Below are positions 36,295-46,345 of a stretch of DNA of 64,000 nt, one piece after another. The stretch lies in the NCBI GenBank assembly GCA_037576215.1, contig JBANDB010000005.1:2232001-2296000 (forward strand), given 5' to 3'. Every line of letters starts with the position of its first letter. Position 1 is the first letter of the stretch. The notes below the pieces were generated by a model, which did not search any database, was not told the DNA's origin, and saw only the letters and a list, made by a program, of their open reading frames with translations. Source of the stretch: Armillaria gallica. Lineage: Eukaryota > Basidiomycota > Agaricomycetes > Agaricales > Physalacriaceae. A program made the translations under genes and the position numbers.

Positions 36295-37180
36295 TTTGCT
36301 TTCTGCAAAGGGCATGGCAGTTGCAGAGGGAGGGGATATGGACGGAGGGCAGCACTGAAAGTCGACGCGTGCGCGGAGGGGATGAGAGAGTGCGGGAAAT
36401 ATGCGCGCGGAGGGGATGTGTGCGGATGGGCGTTTGTGGAGGGAGGCGTGCGCGGAAGGGAGGGACGTCGACGGGGGCAAGCTATTATTAGACTGGATGG
36501 AGGGATGAGGGAGGTAGGGTGTTATTTATAGACGGCGGAGGGAGGTAGGGACGGACGATTTCCTGCAGGAAGGGAGGTCGACGCCTTTTTGGCGGGAGTT
36601 CATAGGGACAGGCCATTTCGTGCAGGAAGGAGGGTCGACGGGTTTTTGGCGGGAGGTTATAGAGACGGCCGTTTTCACGGAAGGCGCATCGGAATGCGGA
36701 AGCGGGTTGGACGAGGGAGAAAGCGACTCGGACAAGGGTTTGGGAGGGACTCGGAGTGTAGGGTCGCGTCAGTGACGGGAGCGCTGTCTGAGATGGCGAG
36801 GAGGATAAGGAGGGCTTTGGCATTGGGATCGACGGCGGTAAGGTCCGCGTAGATCCGCGCACGCCTCACCTAGGTAACTCTGCCTTTACACCAAAATTAT
36901 CTTCGAGCGTCCGTGTACATAATGATCATTGTCAATTGTCCAGTATTCTACGTTCATTGATGGCCCCATGTCCGATTTTTTCGTAGTATAGCTGCCTTCA
37001 AAGAGGCGGGGCCGTCAATGGATTCCCATAACGGATCCCTTCAGTGGCAACAATCATTTCTCTTCCATGAATCGAAGAATGAATTCACCGTTTGACAGTG
37101 CAATCATAGAGTAATGCCACGCTTCAATTTTTTCGAGGGTTCTTATATTTGGCTAAATCCGATGATTGATCTTCACAGGC

Positions 37181-37615
37181 ATGCCAGGAGCTATGCCTCG
37201 GTCAGACTTGCATCTGATGAGAGGATGGGTCGGCCGGGAGGCTCTGCTGGTTGTGGATCTACCAGCTGCTGATTGTTTGAGAATGTCGACTCGGACCGCA
37301 CTCCCGAGTCCCAATGATTTCGGCCTAGAGGAAACTGATGGAAATGGAGCTGAAAATGTTTCCTTAGATATGTTTCCGTCTGTTGGAAATCAGATTTTGG
37401 CGGCGAGAATTCTGTTTCTGGCTGGACGGAAACTGTATAAAGAAAAATTTTCAGTGCCACCACACATCTCCTTCGTGCAAAAACTCAGGCATGCCAGGAG
37501 TGCCAGAACCATTCAACCCGTCGGCAGAGTCGATGCTATCAATATCCCGAAATTCGGCCAGAAGAATGGAGTACAGTACTATTTCCATTCTTTCAATCTG
37601 CGGAGCACGAAATAG
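37181..37615 (+). pseudogene. Frameshifted copy of the unit open frame at the array edge
   Basis: It follows the 12832-13437 frame to about codon 88, then an extra A in the A-run near 37445 moves it into a different frame that ends at TAG 37613-37615. This is also where identity to the array starts to fall. Confidence 0.3.
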
Positions 37616-37847
37616 TGAACGGAGGATGTATCAGAAGAAGGCATATCAGAGTTCCACGCACCCCCGTGACTCCTGAAAATAAAATGTGCAACCACTTCAT
37701 AGACCTAAAATTCTAGAGCGAAGCATGGAAGTGACAGAAGGATGGGCACATACCACGTGTTAGACTGGGTTTGCAATACGTAGGAACGTACACTACAAGG
37801 CCATGTTAAGACGTGTCTTCCCAAACCGCGTATCTAGAGAAATATTA

Positions 37848-38107
37848 CAGCTGTTTGCATACGGCTTGACAGTAACATGTTTGCTGCGCGAGAGAAGAGA
37901 ATGATATAATGAACTTCGTCATAGACCATGATTTAGGGACTTGATGACGCGTTGTAGCTGGTTTAGGCCTATTTCGGCGATCTCGGAGGCTCTCTCTCCT
38001 GCGCTTCAAGTCCCCAAAACCCAGTTTATGACGAAGTTCGAACCTTCATTAATTCATTCATCATCCACGAAAATGCCCCTGACTGACAAGCTGTATGCAA
38101 ACAGCTG
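37848..38107. mobile_element. MITE-like element A at the parental locus
   Basis: A 260-bp member at the same site as element A. Its ends are cleaner than in the array: CAGCTGTTTGCATAC on the left and its perfect complement GTATGCAAACAGCTG on the right, both flanked by TA. The interior differs from A and resembles B in its left half (GCGCGAGAGAAGAGA). Confidence 0.75.
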
Positions 38108-38537
38108 TAACTGCAACGTGATTGAGTGAAGCAGCAAGAACATATCTGAACATACTCCGGCACGTTGGCTGGCTTAATTATCGGCGTGCAGGGACCTAGT
38201 TCACCGTCGGAAGCTGCCAAGGAGGGACACTAGCCTTAGTTTGATCGTCTCCGGATAGAATTACAGTATTAGAGTGACCGTGTGAGTGAGATTTTACCGC
38301 CATATCTTGAACGACATCATTGGCGCGTACTAACCGGTTCTCCTCAGAGCAAACAGAATTTAGGGATAGCCAGAGTAGAGGATCATGAGCGATGATTGGG
38401 ACGATTTGGGTTTCGATGATTCCGCTTCCTGGCTAATCCGGGGACCCATAATCGTCCCCATAATTGCTTTCATGATCTAGACATTCTGACCCCCTATTGC
38501 GAGAGTAGTAGTTTAGTAGGAGACTTTGTCATGAACT

Positions 38538-39400
38538 TTACGAGCACCCGAGGAATGAGGATATCATTGTAAGAGCCGCGGAGAAGGCGCTCCTTTGGTG
38601 AGGAGTCAATGATGTTAGTGAGCGAACACTCTGCGGTAACTCAATGATGTTGATGAGATTGAAAACATCATCAATGGTGAGATCGTCTCTCCATGAAAAG
38701 GATGCATGCGGTGCCAGACGCTGGAGGACATGCAACAAATCCACAAACCATGATGGAACGCCGTTTCTGGCCAGAAGTAAAGATGTGCGAAGTGCAAGGT
38801 TGGCGTAATGTCGTTCTGGCAGAAAAAGGAAATACGACAAATACGACAAAGCTAGTAAGAGGCGACGGTAAGGGAGAGGAGTCATGCCTAAAGGCACCAA
38901 CAATTAGCATTTTTATGGTGTAAATATAGACATAAGGAAGCGTACCCATTTCAGAGTACAAGAACGCTACGGTTGACACCGAAACTGTGTCGAAGGAAAG
39001 CATTAGAGACAGCCTGTAACTCAGATGCTGTCGCTCGTTAACGTCCAGAGCAACTCCACAACCAGCATTGAGGGAGGGGTCGATGCGGCGACCCTCGCGG
39101 TGGTATAGATCCACGTTCACTGTCGACACGAGAAAATAGTGCATTCTTTGATGACACTGTCTCAAGCCCAGTGCTTCTGTCCGTGCTCATGAAACTGATA
39201 GGAACATTCGTGTGATACCCGACCAGCTTGATAGCACGAAGGACAAGTAAAGGAAACGTCTCTCTGCCCATAAGCTGAGATGGAAACCATGCACAATGTT
39301 CATCTTGGCATCTTGGTAGGCTTTGAAGGTGGTAGATAGTATTCACAAAAGAATGCTTGCCCTTTTTATACGACGAAGATGGAGATGAAATGACGAACAA
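38538..39400 (-). pseudogene. Relic frame, possibly C-terminal part of a LINE-type reverse transcriptase protein
   Basis: Minus-strand coding-like sequence in three pieces. The first runs from about 39400 to 39170. The second, 39165 to about 38950, is shifted one base. The third, about 38890-38538, joins in frame after a 58-nt intron (GTACGC...CTTTAG) and ends at TAA. Segments such as LLLALSYLSYFLFLPERHY, SWFVDLLHVLQRL and LTIDDVFNLINIIELP look protein-like and remind me of the C-terminal region of Agaricomycete non-LTR element proteins, but I cannot confirm the family. The one-base shift near 39170 suggests a pseudogene. Most of this block is absent from the array units. Confidence 0.35.
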
Positions 39401-39430
39401 TGAGTTGCAGCATGGTAGAGTGTCGACCAG

Positions 39431-39881
39431 TCACCGTCTCTTGGACTCCTTCGTCATCTTTTGTCTACGACATACGTAAGATTAGTGTTAATGTGAACAT
39501 CAGAAGGGACTCACTTTGTCGGATTGTTCTTCCTCGTGTGCGAGAACTCGCCAAGCTTGTGTCCCACCATGTCCTGCGTCACTAGCACGGGAAGGTACTG
39601 CTTGCCGTTATGAACGAGGAATCGAATCCTGTGTACACGTATTAGTGATATCTCAACCTACAGGACCTAGAAAACTCACCCAACGAAGTTGGGCAGGATC
39701 GTGCATGCTCGAGCTTGAGTCTTTATCGCGACATTGCGTTGGGAAGCTTCCTTGAGGTTGGAAAAGGCCACAAAATACGGACCTAGCACACATACTCAGC
39801 AAGGAAATACAGGAAACCAAGCCAGAATAATTCACCTTTCCAGGCAGATCTCCCTTTGAAGAGGCTAAGCGTCGGCCGCAT
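39431..39881 (-). CDS. Mitochondrial small-subunit ribosomal protein uS19 (Rsm19/MRPS19)
   Basis: Nuclear-encoded uS19 of the mitoribosome, a head-domain protein that contacts 16S-like rRNA and uS13. Four exons (39836-39881, 39680-39782, 39515-39628, 39431-39464) are separated by introns of 53, 51 and 50 nt, all GT-AG. The spliced product is 98 residues, close to the roughly 90 of fungal and bacterial homologues. Family landmarks are in order: [12 protein letters not shown] at the N-terminus, then [16 protein letters not shown], then [20 protein letters not shown] and EFSHTRK. There is no obvious long presequence, as is common for this protein. If the third intron is retained the protein ends eleven codons earlier. 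It is the only copy here with a start codon; array units 1-3 carry truncated copies. It is divergent from the gene at 40121, with 239 bp between starts. Confidence 0.92.
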
Positions 39882-40120
39882 GAGGGAAGAGGTTGCAAAT
39901 ATTTGTCCCTGGATTGTCAGCAGACACGCGAGTTTCCCGATATGGAAACATCTATGAATTGAATTTTCCATCTTCACACGGTCGCCGTGCTCGAGACCCA
40001 AAGTCACATTCATCTTCTTTCCAACAGGCATCTTTGGCACGAGTGCCAGCACACCAGCACATTGCACTCTCTCTGTATATATAATACCGCAGTATTCGAA
40101 GGAAGGGGGATGCCATCACG
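39882..40120. promoter_or_regulatory. Shared divergent promoter of uS19 and the membrane-protein gene
   Basis: Only 239 bp separate the two start codons. A TATA-like TGTATATATAATA lies at about 40075-40087, some 35-45 bp before the plus-strand ATG. No comparable element is evident on the uS19 side. Confidence 0.5.
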
Positions 40121-40771
40121 ATGATCATTGCTATTCGACAAATCACCGTATACGGCCCGACCTCTACCGTCACGGTTCCCGCAGCGGCGGAGGCGACTGA
40201 TGGCGCTTCCCTTGGAAGGAATTCTTCAAACGGCGCCGCAAAGGTACGCCCGTCATTCATGATTACCCCCAGTCACCTCAAGCCATCGTCTGCAAGTCAA
40301 CTTTGGAATGGCTTTTTATCGCCTTGGTCTGTATTCTTATCCTGTCCATAATATCACGGAGGTACTTTTTCATCCCAGTCTTCACTCGATCAATCTCCTT
40401 ATGTTCTGTACAGAATGATGCAGCTGAAAGCACGTCGAGTACCCGTATCGCATTTCTTTAGGTCCCCTCGATCCGTGTCTCCTTCTCGCGGATTTCCCGT
40501 TGCTACACCAGGATACACATTACCTCAGTTATCTGACATACCAATGGCTTATCACCCTCCGACGCGCGCGCGGGCAGGGGGTACCGCCCAGGAGGATCGG
40601 GGGGACAAGGATGCTCTCCCAGCTTATGATAAGGCTGGCAGTCCACCCAAATACGTTGAGATTGAGTCGACGTGCATACCCCGGGTGGACTCAGAGAGAG
40701 CACCATCGGTCACGATTAATACAGGACCGACCCTCGGGTGCGAAACACAAGCTGCAGGCGCGAGAAGTTAA
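40121..40771 (+). CDS. Single-pass membrane protein, Agaricomycete type, function unknown
   Basis: Three exons: 40121-40243, 40297-40361 and 40414-40771. Introns are 53 nt (GTACGC...TGCAAG) and 52 nt (GTACTT...TACAG). The product is 181 residues. Residues 1-41 are Thr/Ser/Ala-rich (TSTVTVPAAAEATD) and probably extracellular. Residues 44-61 (LEWLFIALVCILILSIIS) form one membrane segment, followed by basic RR-MMQLKARR. The tail is cytosolic and Pro-rich, with LPAYDKAGSPPKY at 131-143, a motif common in the tails of Agaricomycete one-pass membrane proteins. No enzymatic domain is visible. The first intron ends in AAG, an unusual but allowed acceptor, so that boundary is the least sure. Confidence 0.65.
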
Positions 40772-42495
40772 TATTCTCCCTATATGCCATGTTATGATTA
40801 CTTACGATATTTCGTCACTGTATCTTTACCTACTCCTGGAGTTGTTCTTTATTTGCTCCTCGCTTCTTTCCCCGCCCACAATGGCTTTGATGGCTGTGGC
40901 GTTGGGGGCAACATATAAACTTTGTACATTGCAGACGTTAGCGGGACCGAAATTAAAAATGATTGAGCCTGAAGCTAGTGGAAGAAATGGGCAAAGTGAT
41001 ATTACCGGCGAAGCTAAGACCGCGTGTATACGAGGTTGATATCACCGGAATCGGAAGGAGTAAGATCTGTGAGAGAGAGAACCAAGATACAAAGTATTTT
41101 TGGGGCTTGGGGGGTGAGTATCCCGCTTTTGAAGGAGGCAACTTCAGAAAGTGAGACAAGTCGAAAAGGGTGAGCAACTTCGTCACCGACTGAAGAAGCA
41201 GGAGATCTAGGTGTTCGGGAAGTCCTCGACGACGACTGGCCGACAGCGAGATGCATGAAATGACAAACAGACGAACCCGAACAGCTATCCAAAATCAAGG
41301 GTGCAGGTGGGAGGGTCACAAAATTACGAGGCCTGCAAGATGAGGATGAAGACGAGATATGGAGCGATTCTATTTGGCGCCGCGAAGCACGGCGAGTGAC
41401 TGATGTACAACTAGATCGAAACAGGCGTGCTACTACCCTCAGCTTATAGCTTGGCCCGGCACAAGCTCGACGTGATCTATATAGCACCAACTGCAAGACA
41501 AGAGGGGTGATAACTGTGACAGTTGGCAAGCAATCTTATAGCACAGGCCACGCAGAGCAGTAAACTGAGAGTCAGATTTAACCGGAGCTGAGTAGAGCTG
41601 CGTCCAGAGCGAGTCACAGACTGGGTGACTCGGACATACGTTGTCCTCTCCCTCTTTACTGCACGAAAAGAACAGTTAGTTTGTCAGACATCCCGCCAGA
41701 TATTTATGCTAAGAGAAAGCTGAAGACACAAGGGGTGGGGAAGCTGACGGCTGAGTCTAGAGAAATGATGAGTGAGCCATAAATGCATTGATGGTGTTGG
41801 TGTTGACACCGGCACAAGGTCCCAGTAGGGAACGGCCGGGCCCACAGCCCTGACGAGCTGTGGCCACGAAGGCTCATACCGTTGCTATTGAGTGTGTCGC
41901 ACGGAGTAAAGACTCTTCGTGAGGTACACTGCCAAAGACAACGGACCATACCTCGGAGCTTGAGTCTGAGAGTGGGAAGGCCATGCGCATTGTATGGACC
42001 TGGGATCGTAGCTGCATTTTCCGAAATTAGTCATAGATGACTGGAATGCCCCCAGTACGTCGATATAAAGATGCCAACCATGTAAACTTTTCTACGTGGA
42101 GTAGTGGACTACATGCTTGGCGAGACGAGGATGTCCGAGGTGATGAAGGGGAAGGAGATACGCCGTTGGCCCCTCGAGTCGGCAAGAAAACAAACATGAC
42201 CATATACAAATGTGAGATGTGCTCGGGTCTGCGAAAACGAAGGGGACGAGAAGGCAACTGCAATGCATAGGCGCGGGATCAAGATACGGGAGCACAGGAG
42301 CGCAATGGGAACACAAACACAGGAACAACAATGCACGGGAACCGGGAACACAATGGGCACGGAGGACGATACTGGGGCAGGCACCAGGCACAGCCACCAT
42401 GGCGCGCACCCACGCGCACGTGAAAGTCACGTTTTCACGATATAACAAAACTGGAAATTTCGCGCCTTTCCTTTCATAACTAACTCTCATCCAGC
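40772..42495. other. Intergenic, no gene supported
   Basis: Frames of 70-170 codons occur on both strands (the longest is minus, 41529-41014) but lack an ATG at their start or splice support. A low-complexity GGAACACAA/ACACAGG-rich tract covers 42290-42370. Confidence 0.5.
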
Positions 42496-44124
42496 ATGAA
42501 TCGCAGGGTTGGAATTGAGCGCTCTACAGGCCTTGCAGGGGGCGGAGTAGTATCAGCCGCATCGCAGCGCAAGTAAGCTTTTCTCTTTCCCTCTTCTGTC
42601 TATTCCAAAACATTTTTTAGCTACGAAATTGGCGCGGAGCTCTGCCGCAAAAGAAAACCTAACGAGGCGGCTCCGTATCTGTTAAAGGCAATAGAAGATC
42701 ACAATAATTTGGACGCCTTTATTGAACTGTCATTCCTCATGCCTGACTGGGAGAGCAGATTGGAAGTGCTAGCTACTGCAGCCAGGAATGGTGCGTTGAT
42801 TTCCATTCTACTGACGCACCATCTTACACAATTCTAGGGCAAAAAATTCTCAAAGCGCGTCTAGGTCCTAACTGCTTCGACGATAACGGCCCCCATGTTG
42901 GCAGGTTTTGGGAGATCCTGGATACACGTCCATATATGCGCGTTCTGCAAGCGCAAGTTCGCCTGTTCTTTGAGAGTGGAGACTACAAGTCGTCTGCGTG
43001 AGGCTTCTTTTTTTTAATATTCACCACGTACGCGATTTTGACGCGTTATCAGTGAGACCATCATCGAGATGCTTCGTCTTTGTCCCGGAGACAACATGAA
43101 TCAGCGTACTTGGCTTGGACCTCTTCTTTGTCGCCTCGAGCGCTATTCAGATGCGTTGTACTTTGCACGTTTCTGGATAGAAGATTTCATTTCCGACCAT
43201 ACGAACTATGTTCCTCCCTACCGCGGCGGAACTGCTTTCAAAGTCCCAGAACGCAAATTATTCCCTCCGGAAGAGGAGAAAAATGTCGATTCCAGTCCGT
43301 GTTCCATGACTTATACGGCAGCCCTTGCGGCGTTTAAGCTCTGGGGTGATTGTGAGGAATCGCGCCAGTACCTGAAAGTCGCGTCCAAGGGCAACCCCCA
43401 CGTAATGATCAAGGTTCTGGGTAGAATCAATCGCCCTGGTAAGCACTTTCTGGACTTATCTCTCCCTGTTGTGACCATATTCTTTGCAGAACAAATGAAT
43501 ATGAATCCACGAGGCTGGAACGGGCCAGAAGATGCTCATGATTATCTTTGGTTGGTGCAAGACCTATGGATGAATGACAATGTCTGGAATTGGGCCAATG
43601 AACATCCTGAAGCCAAAGGAGCGACTTTCAAGAAATGTGGAAGACCCTCCTGTACGCTGAAAGAGACCCGTGCTGCAGAATTCCAGCGATGCTCGTCTTG
43701 TCATCTGGTAGGCTATTTGGTCTCCATCTTTTATAGCCTGGGCTAACTCGTTGGACGTCCTCTAGGTCTCGTACTGTAGCCAAGCATGCCAAAAGGATGA
43801 CTGGAAGAGGCATAAACCTGGTATGTCTTTACGGTTCGTGAGGTCCCTTTCCGAAGATCTAACATGATATTTTTCTCAGATTGCCAATTTCATAAAATGA
43901 AGAAAGCGGCAGTACAAGCGTTCAACGCTGGGAAAGCTGCGCCCGAGGGGTGTACTATTCCGATATTCGCCACTGATTTCTCTGGTGGCGCAGTTCATCT
44001 TTACGATGGGAATCAGGCGACCGTCAATGGTGTGCCGATCCCAGACCCTGGTACGGCTTCAGCTTCAGCTTCGAAGAAAAAGAAGAAGAATAAAAAAAAG
44101 AATAAGAAGCCTGAGGGCAACTAG
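42496..44124 (+). CDS. MYND zinc-finger protein, 436 aa
   Basis: Seven exons: 42496-42572, 42621-42790, 42838-42997, 43053-43438, 43490-43707, 43766-43820 and 43880-44124, with introns of 47-59 nt, all GT-AG, keeping one frame throughout. The MYND finger covers about residues 314-357: CGRPSC, CSSC, YCSQACQ and WKRHKPDC supply the zinc ligands. The N-terminal 300 residues are helical and TPR-like in feel (YLLKAIEDHNNLDAFIELS, RLFFESGDYKSSALTI), as in the 'suppressor of anucleate metulae B'-like and related fungal MYND proteins. The C-terminus is strongly basic (SKKKKKNKKKNKK), possibly for nuclear localisation. MYND fingers usually bind Pro-rich partners; the role here is unknown. Confidence 0.85.
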
Positions 44125-44599
44125 GTCCCTGTGTACCTGTTGCCACTTGTTTCAGCTTTCCCTCCATGTCTTCATACGTTTTGTCTTCTTGCGATACGCG
44201 TCCTATGTAACGTACGATAGCACTCTGCCTTGTAATAATCTTTACATTCATAGCCCAGAGTGCATGCAAGTGAGGTCGTCTGTTACTGGAACTCCGAGTA
44301 CCACGTGACGATAGACCTCTCCGACTGACATCATTGTGACACTCTGTCACAGCTGCAATATTAAAATAATAATATATTTCCAATTATTTATATTACATTA
44401 TTACATCAGTCTTCAGACGAACTGCACCGGTCTTCATACTGCACAATCTTTTACATCTTCAGCTGTGGCTCTGTTGAAGCACCATATCATCTTGAGACAC
44501 GAGCAATCTGCCTGCAACCGTCTTCAGACGCGTCCAAACGTGTCACGCGGATTATCACGCGATTACCATCAACAAATATTTCGATCTCCGATCGAACAT

Positions 44600-44880
44600 T
44601 TACATCAAACCCTCGCACACCTTTTTCCATTCCCTTGCGCTACATCGGCGGTTACCACTGCCGTTCAGCTCCACCCCAGGACTAGTGCCGCGGCTGTTCC
44701 AACGGTTCTCACTGTCCGCTGGCTTCGCTGGTGCTTGAATCTCTTTCCACGTACCTTGGGTATCATTCAACTCAATATCCAACCGTTTCCACAGTTGGCT
44801 GGCCGCACGGCCGCTTCAATTTCTTCTCGCGCGCCCTCCAGGGCAGCATCGATTCTCCCCGCGATGTCGAACACCTCCTT
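44600..44880 (-). pseudogene. Captured or relic coding fragment inside the 2-kb element
   Basis: Minus-strand sequence reads coding-like in two pieces: VFDIAGRIDAALEGAREEI (about 44880-44805), then after a one-base shift LDIELNDTQGTWKEIQ onward to a TAA at 44600. Unlike the A/T-rich ends of the element it is GC-rich. The pieces could be one broken gene fragment. Family not recognised. Confidence 0.3.
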
Positions 44881-45380
44881 CCTTACTCGGGTTCAACGGC
44901 AAGTCCCCTCAGGCCGCATTTCTCGAGCGCGCCACGCGCCCCTAGAAAGTAGCTGGGATCCTTATGCACGGAATCACCCCTGGGTCCAATGCAAGGCGTC
45001 TGGCTACTTTCTGGGTGTGTTGGGCGCATCTGACGCGCATTTGTTGCCCACCAGCTTTGCTAACCATTGCGATCCGTGGGCCCTGGACATAACCCCCGCG
45101 GTGCACGTAAGGGGGTCCACTAGTCCTCCTATGGAAACCCACCGACAGTGTTGCGTGTCGAATTGAAGCGGTGCCTTGCGCTTTCCTCAAACGGTGTACT
45201 GTTCACCGTGGTGAGTTGGTTTTCTTCATGATGGCGACTCTAGCAGCTAACGAAACCTTGGAATTCTCAGTTGTTGAACGTAGGGACATTTCATCGATAT
45301 GTAACATATACCTTCCATAGCAAAAATGTACGGTACAACTACAAATAATACATCGTATCTCTTGAATATTCTATTGGGGT

Positions 45381-46250
45381 GTCTTAAGATATGTTGGGAT
45401 TGTGCAATTTGCAACGCTGGGTCTGAAGATGGAACACCACAAGTACCGGCATCTCAAGACTGCAAGAGGAAAGTGTCTCAAGTCATGTCCAATCATCTCC
45501 GATGTGAGGTCAGTCTTAAGATGCAGAAGTTGGAATAATGCTATACACTCCTCTATTAGATGTTGGCCATCATCAGTCGTTCCTTTTTAGCTCGCCGTGT
45601 TGATTATTGTTGATTATGTATGCGCGCAGTGAACAGTGAGGAAGACAGCATGTCATAGTATCTTTACGTCCAGCTAGTCTTAAGATAGGCCTGTAAGAGT
45701 CTCTTGACTCAGAGGGCTTGAACTTCGACATATGACAGATATAGTCTCTTCAGGCTCTATCACCACCATTGATAATAACGTAGAGAGGCCTGTATAACAT
45801 TGAATCCAATCGTTTTTTACTTATTTCACACTAGCTGACATCTTCAGATGGAGAACACAATTGTCCTCTTTTCTGTGCTTTCTCAGGCCATCACCAAGCT
45901 TCAAAAGCAACCATTGCATCGTGCAAGAGGGCTGGTATCTTAAGATGCTTGATGGTTCGGGTTTAATGAGCCTATGTGACCCACCGTGAATGTGTCGTCT
46001 TAAGACAAAGGACATGAGTGTATCTACACTTAGCTTGAAGACAAGGCATCAGTATCTTTAATTCTGCCGTACCCTCTAACACTGCATTTTCGATGTTGTG
46101 TGTCTTCAGATCGGTTGATCATATCAGTGTCTCAAGTGACCTTTCCGCCGATTCCACGATGAGGTGAGGCAGTCTTCAAATGGACGAGAGACTGCATTTA
46201 TATCTTGCTCATTCAAACGGCTTGAACTGATAATACTGTGGTCTTAAGAT
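45381..46250. repeat. Cluster of six TCTTAAGA palindromes
   Basis: Exact CTTAAG cores within TCTTAAGA occur at 45383, 45515, 45679, 45939, 45999 and 46243. Near-matches lie at about 45446, 45475, 45837, 46036, 46106, 46126 and 46172 on this side, and at about 44408, 44430, 44454, 44490 and 44523 near the other end of the element. By chance an 8-mer would be expected about once in 65 kb. Confidence 0.8.
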
Positions 46251-46345
46251 ATCTTAATAAATATTGGTTGATAGTTGCAGTATTATAGATAATGAAATCC
46301 GTTATTAAATGATAAATTCCGCAATGTGTGACGAGGTGACAATGA

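Larger units (their letters stand above)
24606..36780. repeat. Array unit 3
   Basis: Third complete unit, 12175 bp. Features of unit 1 recur at about +24348 to +24350. It shares both indels of unit 2, and most of its private substitutions are C/T or G/A changes at CpG sites (for example near 28747, 29651, 30188, 30679, 32468). Confidence 0.9.
270..37575. repeat. Tandem array of about 12.17-kb units (3 complete, 1 partial)
   Basis: The same sequence restarts at 270, 12432, 24606 and 36781, giving periods of 12162, 12174 and 12175 bp. Reading units 2 and 3 side by side I find only about a dozen single-base differences and a few 1-bp indels, so they are roughly 99.9% identical. Unit 1 is equally close from about 3.0 kb onward but differs more in its first 2.7 kb, including a 13-bp and a 28-bp indel near 2175 and 2275. 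The fourth copy stays near-identical only to about 37,575. No unit contains a recognisable intact transposase, reverse transcriptase or rRNA gene, so this looks like a segmental tandem duplication and not one mobile element or an rDNA array. An assembly artefact cannot be excluded from sequence alone. Confidence 0.95.
36781..39878. repeat. Fourth X copy, leading into the intact uS19 locus
   Basis: This copy is near-identical to units 2/3 up to about 37,575, then drops to clearly diverged but alignable sequence through the element at 37848-38107 and the uS19 body, ending at the uS19 start codon. It contains about 650 bp (roughly 38,505-39,148) absent from the array units and lacks their second inverted-repeat element. 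The sequence beyond 39,881 is not part of the unit. It is best read as the parental locus, with its left edge homogenised by exchange with the array. Confidence 0.85.
44331..46345. mobile_element. About 2.0-kb non-autonomous DNA element with TIRs and sub-terminal motif arrays
   Basis: The left end (TCATTGTGACACTCTGTCAC) and the inverted right end (TCATTGTCACCTCGTCACAC) are similar, and both continue into A/T-rich stretches that still align (ATTTAT/AATAATA blocks over about 60 bp). Inside, close to both ends, the 8-mer TCTTAAGA and variants TCTTCAGA/TCTTGAGA recur many times. Dense short motifs near both ends, in either orientation, are typical transposase-binding sub-terminal repeats of hAT, CACTA and similar elements. 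No transposase frame is intact and I see no clear target-site duplication, so the superfamily is open. Confidence 0.6.

Noticed and set aside
270..37575. rDNA or satellite array
   Set aside because: No rRNA-like sequence was recognised, and the unit contains pseudogenes and intron-bearing segments.
38671..39165. 164-codon frame on the minus strand as one exon
   Set aside because: It begins at TTG, not ATG, and reads through what looks like a 58-nt GT-AG intron; I kept only the spliced reading as a relic.
41014..41529. 171-codon minus-strand frame as a gene
   Set aside because: It starts at TTG, has no splice context and a Ser/Arg-rich composition typical of chance frames.
44336..45166. 276-codon plus-strand frame as a gene
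   Set aside because: It spans the A/T-rich end and the GC-rich core of the inverted-repeat element and includes the inverted end itself; the opposite strand looks more coding-like. Probably chance.
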